Assembly: GCA_018668795.1 (NCBI GenBank)
Contig: JABJBD010000214.1
Location: 1 to 15,862 of the forward strand
From: Candidatus Puniceispirillum sp.
GTDB taxonomy: Bacteria; Pseudomonadota; Alphaproteobacteria; Puniceispirillales; Puniceispirillaceae
Length of the DNA: 15,862 nt
Direction: 5' to 3'
Within the stretch, counting starts at the first letter, position 1, and the number at the start of each line of letters is the position of its first letter. Of the stretch, positions 7,401-15,101 are shown in pieces. Below the pieces are notes generated by a model. It did no database searches and was not told the DNA's origin. It saw only the letters and a program-made list of their open reading frames with translations. A program made the position numbers and the translations under genes.

Positions 7401-7486
7401 GCATCATCCGGCCACAGGCCAAAAGATGATCGCGTATTATATAAGCATCATCCACCAAGCGAAGCGACGGTGATAAGATGATCGCG
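7397..7486. repeat. Two related hairpin elements in the convergent gap
   Basis: Copy 1 (7397-7434) and copy 2 (7441-7486) share an identical 13-nt left end (ATAAGCATCATCC) and an identical 12-nt right end (AAGATGATCGCG). In both, ATCATC pairs with GATGAT as the outer stem. The inner part differs: GGCC-ACA-GGCC in copy 1, CACC-(12 nt)-GGTG in copy 2. Both have a 4-nt A-rich bulge at the same place (AAAA or ATAA). The first copy starts at the deacetylase stop and the second ends 16 nt from the opposing stop at 7502. No T-tract follows on either strand. They could be bidirectional transcript 3' ends or members of a small interspersed repeat family. They fill almost the whole gap 7401-7501. Confidence 0.6.
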
Positions 7487-7501
7487 AAGACTCAGCGTGT
7501 T

Positions 7502-8683
7502 CTATGACAGATAGGCCTTTGCATAATTTTGCAGGTTATTTTTCCGCATGACAAGCTTCAGATCCTTGACATATTTCAAGCCGATTTCGGCGTAATTATG
7601 CAAATGATTCACAAGGATGTTGGCTTTGTTTTCATCCGGCATTTTGGCAAGTCTTTCACGGCTATCACGCAACCCCTGATAGGCTTGATGCGTATTCAGA
7701 TTATGCATATAGGCACGCACTGATCCCAGCAGATTAGGAAAACTACGCACGACGGCATTCTTGTTGCTGGCATTTAGCGGTTTGATGCCAACATCTTCTT
7801 GCCAGGCCCATTGACCAAAAAGCGCGTTGCCTTGCCGCGCAAAGCGTGATGTGCCCCAGCCAGACTCGATCGCCGCCTGCGCCAAAGCCAGCGGCACCGG
7901 TATCACATCGGCACGGGCAAGCAGATTATTCAAAAAGGCCTGACTGACAACATTTTCTGGCGGTAATTTATAAAGTTTGGCCCATTTGCTCAGCGTAACA
8001 GCATCTTTTCTGTCATAGGCGCGCCGGATAGCCGCACGACGCTGGATAATTTCTTCGTTCGACGCCAGAACCAGTGGCAAAACCATTTTGATAAATTGTT
8101 CTTTTTGCTCTGGGCTGGCCAGCGCGGCATGCGACGCGGGAATCACCCTTACAAAATTGCGTGCCACAGCCAATGGGGGTGTTTTTACCTGTGGCTTTGA
8201 TGCCTTTGGTTTTGTCAGCGATGCTACGACTGCTTCACGCGGCGTTTGCACATTCGCCACCATTTTGCTGTCGTTTTTTGGCGTTCCAGACTGGTCTTGT
8301 GCGGTTGTCACTGATGAAGACATTGCTGATGCCGTTGCTAAAGGGGCTGTCACGGCTGTTTCCGTAGCTTTATCTTCGCTTACAGCTTCAATCGCGCCAC
8401 TCTGGTCGCCGCTGGTCTTTTCTTGATAAGTATTATTCTTAATACTTTTAACATCGGCAAGGGCAGGAACCTCATTTTCACCGACCGGCTTGGCTACGCT
8501 AGCTATTTCTGGTGTTTGGATTTCGGGTGCGGACACATCTTCTGCAATCGGGGATGGCGTATGCAACCATTGTGGCGGCCCAACCTTAAGAACCCCAGGC
8601 ACCAGAATGCTGACCGCGACCAGCGCCATTGTAAGTCTGACAATGTTTTTGTCCTGCAAAAGCAAATTCCGTCGGTCTGTCAC
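7502..8683 (-). CDS. Membrane-anchored glucosaminidase domain protein, Bax-like
   Basis: 393 residues in three parts. A single N-terminal membrane segment (about 14-33) after a short charged start suggests a signal anchor. A low-complexity Ala/Thr/Glu/Lys/Ser linker (about 42-175) would span part of the periplasm. The C-terminal domain (about 190-393) belongs to the Bax-like/GH73-related glucosaminidases. The active-site region is ALAQAAIESGWGTSRFA, with Glu273 the likely catalytic acid, followed by GNALFGQW (286-293). Such domains cleave the glycan strand of peptidoglycan at N-acetylglucosamine, so a role in wall remodelling is inferred. E. coli Bax is shorter and lacks the long linker. The start is GTG at 8683 with AGG about 8 nt upstream. 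The gene lies 29 nt after nfuA and is probably co-transcribed with it. Confidence 0.85.
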   Translation of the reverse strand: MTDRRNLLLQDKNIVRLTMALVAVSILVPGVLKVGPPQWLHTPSPIAEDVSAPEIQTPEIASVAKPVGENEVPALADVKSIKNNTYQEKTSGDQSGAIEAVSEDKATETAVTAPLATASAMSSSVTTAQDQSGTPKNDSKMVANVQTPREAVVASLTKPKASKPQVKTPPLAVARNFVRVIPASHAALASPEQKEQFIKMVLPLVLASNEEIIQRRAAIRRAYDRKDAVTLSKWAKLYKLPPENVVSQAFLNNLLARADVIPVPLALAQAAIESGWGTSRFARQGNALFGQWAWQEDVGIKPLNASNKNAVVRSFPNLLGSVRAYMHNLNTHQAYQGLRDSRERLAKMPDENKANILVNHLHNYAEIGLKYVKDLKLVMRKNNLQNYAKAYLS

Positions 8684-8712
8684 GATACTACCTGAAACTA
8701 AAATACAAGGAT

Positions 8713-9273
8713 CTAAAAGTCGGCAGCACGAACTTCCCGAACTTGGGGAATATAGTGCTTGAGCATATTCTCAATGCCCATTTTCAACGTGGCTGTAGAG
8801 CTTGGACATCCCTGACATGCCCCGCGCATCTGCAATGTCACCACGCCATCGTCAAAATCCTGAAAGACAATATCGCCGCCATCCATCGCCACCGCAGGCC
8901 GCACGCGTGTATCAAGCAGATGCTTGATCTGCTTCACAGTATCATCATCTTCTTCATCGTCACGTGCCGCACTGTCATCGCCAGCATGATCTTCAATCAC
9001 TGGCAGACCTGATGCGAAATGCTCCATAATACCCGCCAGAATTGACGGCTTAAGCGCAAACCAATCCATCTCGTCAACTTTGGTCACAGCGATAAAATCA
9101 CCACCCAGAAACACACCTGCGACGCCATCAACCTGAAATAGGCGGCGCGCCATTGGCGATGATCCGGAGCTATCAGCCGTTGGAAAATCTGCCGTACCTT
9201 GTGCCAGCACAGGCACCCCGGGGATGAATTTCAGCGTCGCCGGATTTGGCGTATCTTGTGTTTGTATGAACAT
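8713..9273 (-). CDS. Nfu-type Fe-S cluster carrier protein
   Basis: A 186-residue scaffold/carrier that receives and delivers [4Fe-4S] clusters to client enzymes. The N-terminal Nfu_N domain (about 1-90) opens with the typical MFIQTQDTPNPATLKFIPG. The C-terminal NifU-like domain (about 112-180) carries RPAVAMDGGDIVF and the cluster-binding motif Cys153-x2-Cys156 in GACQGCPSS. The two domains are joined by an acidic, Asp-rich linker (94-111). This architecture matches alphaproteobacterial and mitochondrial Nfu (NFU1/NfuA group). The ATG at 9273 has GGGA about 9 nt upstream. It is the first gene after a 240-nt gap with a candidate promoter and precedes the glucosaminidase gene. MiaB in the same window is a plausible client, since NfuA serves MiaB in E. 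coli, but adjacency does not prove it here. Confidence 0.93.
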   Translation of the reverse strand: MFIQTQDTPNPATLKFIPGVPVLAQGTADFPTADSSGSSPMARRLFQVDGVAGVFLGGDFIAVTKVDEMDWFALKPSILAGIMEHFASGLPVIEDHAGDDSAARDDEEDDDTVKQIKHLLDTRVRPAVAMDGGDIVFQDFDDGVVTLQMRGACQGCPSSTATLKMGIENMLKHYIPQVREVRAADF

Positions 9274-9398
9274 CCATTTATTCCCTAATTTACGGCTACC
9301 TGATTGAAGACCTTAACGCTTGATACGCTATATTCACACCCAACATCCACACGCATTATCACAACCCAGCCAAAACAACGCATATCAAACCTGAGCTT

Positions 9399-9427
9399 AT
9401 CTTAGCATATAGATGGTAATCTGTCAG
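9399..9427 (-). promoter_or_regulatory. Candidate sigma-70-type promoter for nfuA
   Basis: On the minus strand CTGACA (9427-9422, five of six matches to TTGACA) is separated by exactly 17 nt from TAAGAT (9404-9399, four of six). The -10 is preceded by TGC, an extended -10 element. This predicts a transcript start near 9392 and a leader of about 120 nt before nfuA. Prediction from consensus only. Confidence 0.4.
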
Positions 9428-9450
9428 TTTTATGGCAAGAGTTAGACATT

Positions 9451-9498
9451 GTTATTTTAAAGCCGCATTCCGGGGTTATTTTAAAGCCGCATTCTGGG
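9451..9498. repeat. 24-bp tandem repeat downstream of trpS
   Basis: Two adjacent copies (9451-9474 and 9475-9498) differ at one base. Each starts GTTATTTTAAAGCCGCATTC and ends CGGG in the first copy or TGGG in the second. The repeat begins 16 nt beyond the trpS stop, in the 9274-9513 gap, and contains the palindrome TTTAAA. No coding sequence is evident. It is probably a recent slippage duplication; a role in 3'-end formation of trpS is possible but unsupported by any T-tract terminator. Confidence 0.85.
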
Positions 9499-9513
9499 CG
9501 CGCATCTATCTGC

Positions 9514-10542
9514 CTATCGCACGGGCGCACCCAGAAAACCTACAATGTCATGAACTTCAGCCAGAATTGGCCGCGCAATGGCCTCGGCACGCACCGCGCC
9601 ATCATCCAGAATCGCATCCAGCTCATCCGGATTTTCCAGCAATTCACGCATCCGCGCCCCTATTGGCGCCAGCTGATCAACTGCCAAAGCCGCTAATGCA
9701 GGTTTGAAATCACCAAAACCACGGCCCCCAAATTCACGCAGAACATCATCGACTGTCATATTGGCCATCGCCGCATAGATACCAACCAGATTTTCGGCTT
9801 CCGCGCGTCCGGCCAAACCTGCCGCCTCGGATGGCAGCGCATCGGGGTCGGTTTTGGCTTTGCGTATCTTGGCTGCAATCGTGTCATTATCATCGGTCAA
9901 ATTAATGCGGGATAATTCGGACATGTCGGATTTGCTCATTTTGCTGGTGCCATCTCGCAAGCTCATCACCCGTGTTGCACTGCCAAAAATCTGCGGCTCG
10001 GGAAGCGGAAAACAGTCAGTCTCGTAATGGCTGTTAAACGCCTGGGCAATATCGCGGGTCAGCTCAAGATGCTGTTTCTGGTCTTCTCCCACCGGCACAT
10101 GCGTTGCTCTATATGTCAAAATATCCGCCGCCATCAAAATCGGGTATGAATATAGACCAACTGACGCCTGTTCACGGTTTTTGCCTGCTTTTTCCTTGAA
10201 CTGCGTCATCCGGTTCAACCAGCCAAGCCGTGCCACGCAATTAAAAATCCACGCCAGCTGGGCATGTTGCGGCACCCGTGACTGATTAAACAGAATTGAC
10301 CGTTCTGGCGAAATGCCCGACGCAATCAGGCTGGCTGTCACTTCACGCGTGCTGTTTCGAAGCTGGATTGGATCCTGCGGTACCGTAACCGCATGCAAAT
10401 CGACAACACAATAGATCGATTCAAAATCGTCCTGCAATGTCACCCAGTTTCGGATCGCACCAAGATAGTTACCAAGATGCAGATTGCCAGTCGGCTGAAT
10501 ACCCGAAAAAATGCGGTTCGCGTTTGACGCTGACTTTGTCAT
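9514..10542 (-). CDS. trpS: Tryptophan--tRNA ligase
   Basis: Class Ic aminoacyl-tRNA synthetase that charges tRNA-Trp. 342 residues from the chosen start, the normal length for bacterial TrpS. The HIGH-equivalent motif is PTGNLHLGN (17-25) and the KMSKS loop is GTSKMSKS (198-205). VGEDQKQHLELTRDIAQAFN (151-170) is the conserved family segment. The frame is open upstream to a GTG at 10620, but the ATG at 10542 is preferred. It has an AAGGA Shine-Dalgarno (10554-10550) 7 nt upstream and gives the usual N-terminus directly before RIFSGIQPTGN, and a good promoter match sits inside the would-be extension. It follows murJ after 90 nt, a neighbour order conserved in many alphaproteobacteria. Confidence 0.96.
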   Translation of the reverse strand: MTKSASNANRIFSGIQPTGNLHLGNYLGAIRNWVTLQDDFESIYCVVDLHAVTVPQDPIQLRNSTREVTASLIASGISPERSILFNQSRVPQHAQLAWIFNCVARLGWLNRMTQFKEKAGKNREQASVGLYSYPILMAADILTYRATHVPVGEDQKQHLELTRDIAQAFNSHYETDCFPLPEPQIFGSATRVMSLRDGTSKMSKSDMSELSRINLTDDNDTIAAKIRKAKTDPDALPSEAAGLAGRAEAENLVGIYAAMANMTVDDVLREFGGRGFGDFKPALAALAVDQLAPIGARMRELLENPDELDAILDDGAVRAEAIARPILAEVHDIVGFLGAPVR

Positions 10543-10582
10543 TTCTGGTTCCTTTATAGACACCCTTAAAAACGAATGTCTG

Positions 10583-10611
10583 GTTATCCATGCTGTACGC
10601 CAGATGGTCAA
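10583..10611 (-). promoter_or_regulatory. Candidate promoter for trpS
   Basis: On the minus strand TTGACC (10611-10606, five of six matches) and GATAAC (10588-10583, four of six) are spaced by 17 nt in the murJ-trpS gap. A start near 10576 would give a leader of about 34 nt ending in the strong trpS ribosome site. Consensus-based prediction. Confidence 0.4.
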
Positions 10612-10632
10612 GCCCTGCACAGTGGCATCACA

Positions 10633-12165
10633 CTATGACCTTGATCGCAAAATGCCTTTGGGAATTGTTTTTAAAACCACCGAGGCGGCCAGATAAAGCA
10701 CCACACCCACAACCACCAGCAAAACCAGCGCCAGCGCATGTGGCAGATCAGGCATCGCCTGTCTTGTTCCCAACAACCCAGCTGCCATAAAGGCTGACGC
10801 CACACATAACCGGCCAATCAGACCAAACGGTATCTGCACCAATTTCCCTTTACGAACCAGCAGAATGCCTAGCATCAATGCCGCCATGACACCCGAAAAT
10901 GATGTTGCAATCGCCAGCCCAACATGCCCGTATATCCGCATCAATATCAATGATCCAGCCACATTCACCAGCACCGCAAGTAACGATATTTTCAGAACTG
11001 TTGCTGGTTGGCCTGCCGCATAAAAGGCTGGCTGGAATAATTTTGTCGCAACAAACCCAAGCAAACCAAGCGCATAGGCCTGTAATGCCAATGCCGTAAC
11101 CACGGCATCGGCGGCGCTAAAAGCACCATAGGCAAACAGCCCGCTTATGATTGGCTCGGCAATACAGATCAGCGCCGTTACCGCAGGGATCACAAAAAAT
11201 CCGGCCAGCCCGATACCATCATTCAAGATCGCGCCCACCGATGTCTGATCCTGTTCGGCTTCGGCTTTTGATAATTTTGGTAGCAGCGCGGTGCCCAGCG
11301 CGATCCCGATAATCCCTAACGGCAATTGTACGATCCGATCAGCATAATAAAGCCATGAGATCGCGCCCACAGGTAACAATGACGCCAGAATCAGATCAAC
11401 CAGCATATTCACCTGCATCGCAGTTGCTGCCAATGCCGCCGGGGTAAATTTGCGCCACATGGCGCGTCCTGCCGCTGTCAGCCGTGGAAAAATCCAGGCT
11501 GGTGTGCCGCCAAAACGACGCAAAATGACAAACATGACAGCAAGCTGGACAACCCCTGCCACCAATAGCGCCACCGCCAGCGGCATTGCCGAAGTCACCA
11601 CATCACCTGTCGCCATGACAGGTAACGCCATCGCCCCTACGATCAGACATAGATTAAAAAATATCGGCATGATCGCACCCGCAGCAAAATGGTCATGCGC
11701 ATTGGCAATCGCCGACCATAAAGCCACCAGCGAAATCAGCGGCAGATACGGCATGGTGATCCGCCCCAGCGCAACCGCAGCGTCAAAACGGTCTTGTGTT
11801 GCCACAAATCCGGGCGCCAGCAAGCGTACCAGATCGACCATGAAAAACTCGGCCAGCACGACAATCACCAGCAAAATAAGCGTCAGCAATATTTGCACCT
11901 CTGCCGCCAGCTTCATCGCGGCATCATTGCCATCTGCCGCCCGTATATGTGAAAAGCTGGGCACAAAGGCATTCGTCAATGCCCCTTCGGCGCTCAGCCT
12001 GCGGAACATATTTGGCAATTTCAACGCCACCAGAAACGCATCAGCCAAAGGCCCCGCCCCCAGAAAAGTGGCAAAGGCCACATCACGGCCAAAGCCCAGT
12101 ATCCGGCTAGCACCTGTCAGCAGTCCAATCTGCCGGAACGCTCCCAATAGTGAACGCTGGCTCAT
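10633..12165 (-). CDS. murJ: Lipid II flippase MurJ
   Basis: A polytopic inner-membrane protein of the MOP superfamily that flips lipid II to the periplasmic face for peptidoglycan synthesis. 510 residues, usual length, hydrophobic throughout and consistent with the 14 membrane helices of the family. Residues shown to matter in E. coli MurJ are recognisable with an offset of three: Arg21, Arg27, Asp42, Arg55, Arg56 and Glu60 in SRILGFGRD, ADAF and NMFRRLSAEGA. The central YYADRIVQLPLGIIGIALG also matches the family. The ATG at 12165 overlaps the glnD stop as ATGA with GGGGA just upstream, indicating translational coupling to glnD. Confidence 0.95.
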   Translation of the reverse strand: MSQRSLLGAFRQIGLLTGASRILGFGRDVAFATFLGAGPLADAFLVALKLPNMFRRLSAEGALTNAFVPSFSHIRAADGNDAAMKLAAEVQILLTLILLVIVVLAEFFMVDLVRLLAPGFVATQDRFDAAVALGRITMPYLPLISLVALWSAIANAHDHFAAGAIMPIFFNLCLIVGAMALPVMATGDVVTSAMPLAVALLVAGVVQLAVMFVILRRFGGTPAWIFPRLTAAGRAMWRKFTPAALAATAMQVNMLVDLILASLLPVGAISWLYYADRIVQLPLGIIGIALGTALLPKLSKAEAEQDQTSVGAILNDGIGLAGFFVIPAVTALICIAEPIISGLFAYGAFSAADAVVTALALQAYALGLLGFVATKLFQPAFYAAGQPATVLKISLLAVLVNVAGSLILMRIYGHVGLAIATSFSGVMAALMLGILLVRKGKLVQIPFGLIGRLCVASAFMAAGLLGTRQAMPDLPHALALVLLVVVGVVLYLAASVVLKTIPKGILRSRS

Positions 12166-15101
12166 GCGGCATCCCCGTCATTAGTGTCTGCATCATGCGC
12201 ATCGCTTGTTTGCAGAACCGCCAATAGCGCATTGCGGATATGTTGCTGGCGCACCTCGTTGGAAATTTGCAAACCGAAAATATCTTTCACATAGAATACG
12301 TCAACAACCCGTTCGCCATACGTCGAAATGCTTGATGATTGTATCTGCAGGCCAAGATCAACCATGCAACGGGTAATCTTGTACAGAAAGCCCGGAAAAT
12401 CGCGGCCATTCACTTCGATCACGCTATGCGTTTTGCTGATATTATTTGATAACAGCACGCGTGGCGGCACCGGAAAGCGACGGATACGCTTTGGCATTTG
12501 TTGCCAGCGCGCCATCAACGCATCGGCAATCCGCATCTTGCCAACCGCCGCCTTGGTTACGAAATCACGGATTCGGGTCAAAAGTGCGGCATCATCGACA
12601 ACCTGATTATCGATCGTTTGCAGATAAAAAACATCCAGCACGGTACCATCGCTACAGGTCGTAATTCGTGCGCCCGCAATATTGACACCGACCGCGGCCA
12701 CCGCGCCGGCAATGCGCGAAAACAAACCTGGATCATCGACAGTGATAACGGTCATTTCTGTCGCGCGCCGTACTTTATCAGAACTCAGATCAATCAGCAA
12801 AGGCGTTTCCAGATTGCGGAATTGCTGGCATAGCACGGCATGTTTGCAATGGCTTTTCGCGTCAAATCCGGTCCAATAGGCTTGTGGAAAATTATCGGCA
12901 TGTGCGTCAAACGCCGCCGCCGTCCATACAGTACCGCTTTTTTCTTTTTTCGCCTTCTGTCTGCTTGGCGTGCTCGAATCTTTATCACCAACCAATTTTT
13001 CAAAAGCCAGTGCGCGGGCCATTTCGGCATTGCCTTGGGCAATCACCGTCGGATCACCGCCTTTGAGCACGGCATCGGTACGGCTGAATAGATCACGCAT
13101 CAGCGCTGCTTTCCAGCCATTCCAGATCGTCGGGCCAACCGCGCGTATATCGGCAACAGTCAGAATCAGTAACAGACGTAATTGCTCAGGCGATTGTACA
13201 ATCGCGGCAAAATCTTCAATGGTTTTTGGATCATTCAGATCATAACGGAACGCAATCTTGCTCATCAGCAGATGATGACGCACCAGCCATGAAACCGTTT
13301 CGGTTTCGGCAGGCGTCAGCCCAAGCCGTGGACAGACCTTATGCGCCACCTCAGCCCCCAGAATCGAATGATCGCCGCCGCGCCCCTTGGCAATATCATG
13401 CAACAGAACGGCGACAAATAACGCCCGCCGCGATCCGATTTCCGGCATCGCTTCACTGGCAACTGGCGCATCGCCTGTCAGCCCACCAGTTTCAATCCGG
13501 TGCAAAATCCCCAACGCCTTGATCGTATGTTCATCGACCGTATAGCTGTGATACATATCGAATTGCATCATCGCGACGATCCGGCCAAAGTCGGGCAGGA
13601 ACCGCCCGATAACGCCGCTTTCATTCATCAGCCGCAAAATACGCTCAGGATTCGTCGCGGATGTCAGAATATCCAGAAACAGGGCATTTGCCGCCGGATC
13701 AGCGCGCGTTTCGGCATCAATCGACGGCATCGCGCGGGTGATACGATGCAATGTCTGCGGATGAATATCGGCTTCATGCTCTTGCGCCAGTTGAAACAGC
13801 TTTAAAATCCGTAACGGCGCATCACGAAACAGAATATCGTCTGCCAGGCTGATACGTCCGGCCTGAATTTGGAACTCGCCAATATTACGCGACAGCTTAA
13901 AGCTTTTTTCAAAAAATTTACGCCGCTTACGAAAGTCAGTTTCCATCGCCGCACAAAAAATACGCGTCAGATTGCCAACATCGCGTGCGGCCAGATAATA
14001 GCGTTTCATGAAACGCTCAACCCCGCGCAAACCGCCACGATCGGCAAATCCCATAAGCGGCGCAATCACCATCTGCGCTTCGAAATCGAGCCGTTCTTCG
14101 GGGCGTCCTGCATATAGATGCAGATGACAGCGCACTGTCCATAAAAACCGCTGGGCGGCGGCAAAGCGGCGCGCCTCACTATCACGCAGAATGCTCTGAT
14201 CGACAATATCGACCAAAGATGTGGCGCGATAGGCATATTTCACCGTCCATAGCAAAGTATGCAGATCACGCAACCCACCTTTGCCATCCTTGATATTAGG
14301 TTCGACCACATAGCGCGTATCACCAAGCCGCTGATGCCGCAGATCACGTTCGGCCAGCTTTTCCTCGACAAAATTCAACGGCTTTGTTTTATCCACATGG
14401 GCATCGAACATAGCACTCAGTTGATCTGATAATGCCGTGTCACCCGCGACATGCCGCATTTCCAGCAGGCCTGTCAGAATCGTCTGGTCTTCCTTGGCTG
14501 CAACTATGCAATCTGCCGCATTGCGCGTTGCATGGCCAACCTTCAGCCCCAAATCCCATAGCATATAAAGAATATATTCAATCTGTAATTTCAGACCATT
14601 CGTAACCTTGTTCTTGACCAGAAACAGAATATCAATATCCGAATGCGGGGCTAACTCGCCGCGTCCATAGCCACCTACAGCGACAATCGCCATGCCAGCC
14701 TGGGCTTTGCCGCCGGCGTCTCGCACCGCTTCACGGCGCACAATCTCCAAAAGCTGGTCAATCATCCATGCGTTCAGGCCAACATAGATCACGCCATCCT
14801 TGGTTTCGGTCAGCTCCGCCTCAAGCCGCACCCGCGCATCGGCCAGACGATCACGCAACAATGCCAATAACGCCGCCCGACGTTTTGCTGGCACAGTTTC
14901 CGTCACAGCCGTAACAGCCGCGTCAATCTCGGCACTATCCAGCGGCGCGGCATGCGAATTCATGACCGATGATAGCGGTTGCACCCAGCGATGCCAAAAC
15001 GCGCGCAAGGCGGCGGGCTTATCCGGCGTAACCGCCGTGCCTTTGTTGCCCCTATCTTTGGAATGGGCTTGTGTTTCGCTTATATCGGTCACACCACTCA
15101 C
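12162..15101 (-). CDS. glnD: Bifunctional [protein-PII] uridylyltransferase/uridylyl-removing enzyme
   Basis: The glutamine sensor of nitrogen control: it uridylylates PII proteins when nitrogen is scarce and removes UMP when glutamine is high. 979 residues with complete architecture. The nucleotidyltransferase motif is GGYGRGELAPHSDIDILF (143-160), with Asp155 and Asp157 as metal ligands. The HD hydrolase domain includes His518, His525 and His568-Asp569 (LLHDIAKGRGGDHS). Two C-terminal ACT domains for glutamine sensing lie at about 780-830 and 892-942. It is slightly longer than most homologues, owing to a polar ~45-residue N-terminus and a Lys/Ser-rich insertion near 705-723 between the HD and first ACT regions. 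The start is GTG at 15101, overlapping the mutS stop as GTGA, with AAGGGTG upstream. glnB/glnK are not in the window. Confidence 0.96.
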   Translation of the reverse strand: MSGVTDISETQAHSKDRGNKGTAVTPDKPAALRAFWHRWVQPLSSVMNSHAAPLDSAEIDAAVTAVTETVPAKRRAALLALLRDRLADARVRLEAELTETKDGVIYVGLNAWMIDQLLEIVRREAVRDAGGKAQAGMAIVAVGGYGRGELAPHSDIDILFLVKNKVTNGLKLQIEYILYMLWDLGLKVGHATRNAADCIVAAKEDQTILTGLLEMRHVAGDTALSDQLSAMFDAHVDKTKPLNFVEEKLAERDLRHQRLGDTRYVVEPNIKDGKGGLRDLHTLLWTVKYAYRATSLVDIVDQSILRDSEARRFAAAQRFLWTVRCHLHLYAGRPEERLDFEAQMVIAPLMGFADRGGLRGVERFMKRYYLAARDVGNLTRIFCAAMETDFRKRRKFFEKSFKLSRNIGEFQIQAGRISLADDILFRDAPLRILKLFQLAQEHEADIHPQTLHRITRAMPSIDAETRADPAANALFLDILTSATNPERILRLMNESGVIGRFLPDFGRIVAMMQFDMYHSYTVDEHTIKALGILHRIETGGLTGDAPVASEAMPEIGSRRALFVAVLLHDIAKGRGGDHSILGAEVAHKVCPRLGLTPAETETVSWLVRHHLLMSKIAFRYDLNDPKTIEDFAAIVQSPEQLRLLLILTVADIRAVGPTIWNGWKAALMRDLFSRTDAVLKGGDPTVIAQGNAEMARALAFEKLVGDKDSSTPSRQKAKKEKSGTVWTAAAFDAHADNFPQAYWTGFDAKSHCKHAVLCQQFRNLETPLLIDLSSDKVRRATEMTVITVDDPGLFSRIAGAVAAVGVNIAGARITTCSDGTVLDVFYLQTIDNQVVDDAALLTRIRDFVTKAAVGKMRIADALMARWQQMPKRIRRFPVPPRVLLSNNISKTHSVIEVNGRDFPGFLYKITRCMVDLGLQIQSSSISTYGERVVDVFYVKDIFGLQISNEVRQQHIRNALLAVLQTSDAHDADTNDGDAA

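Noticed and set aside
7401..7501. Hairpins as classical intrinsic terminators
   Set aside because: Neither hairpin is followed by a T-rich run on either strand and the stems are only moderately GC-rich, so they are recorded as repeats rather than terminators.
9320..9388. TTGATA/TATCAA inverted repeat in the nfuA leader
   Set aside because: Six base pairs with 57 nt between the arms is expected by chance at this length.
9432..9707. Plus-strand open frame covering the 24-bp repeat
   Set aside because: Most of it is antisense to the trpS 3' end and it has no convincing ribosome site; the repeated FKAAF motif is just the translated tandem repeat.
10543..10620. Upstream GTG start extending trpS by 26 residues
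   Set aside because: The ATG at 10542 has an AAGGA ribosome site at ideal spacing, gives the usual family length, and a promoter-like sequence lies in the extension.
11450..12184. A 244-codon plus-strand open frame opposite murJ
   Set aside because: It is fully antisense to a clear MurJ with conserved motifs, and its Ala/Thr/Ser/Arg-rich translation looks like no family; it follows from the codon bias of the opposite strand.
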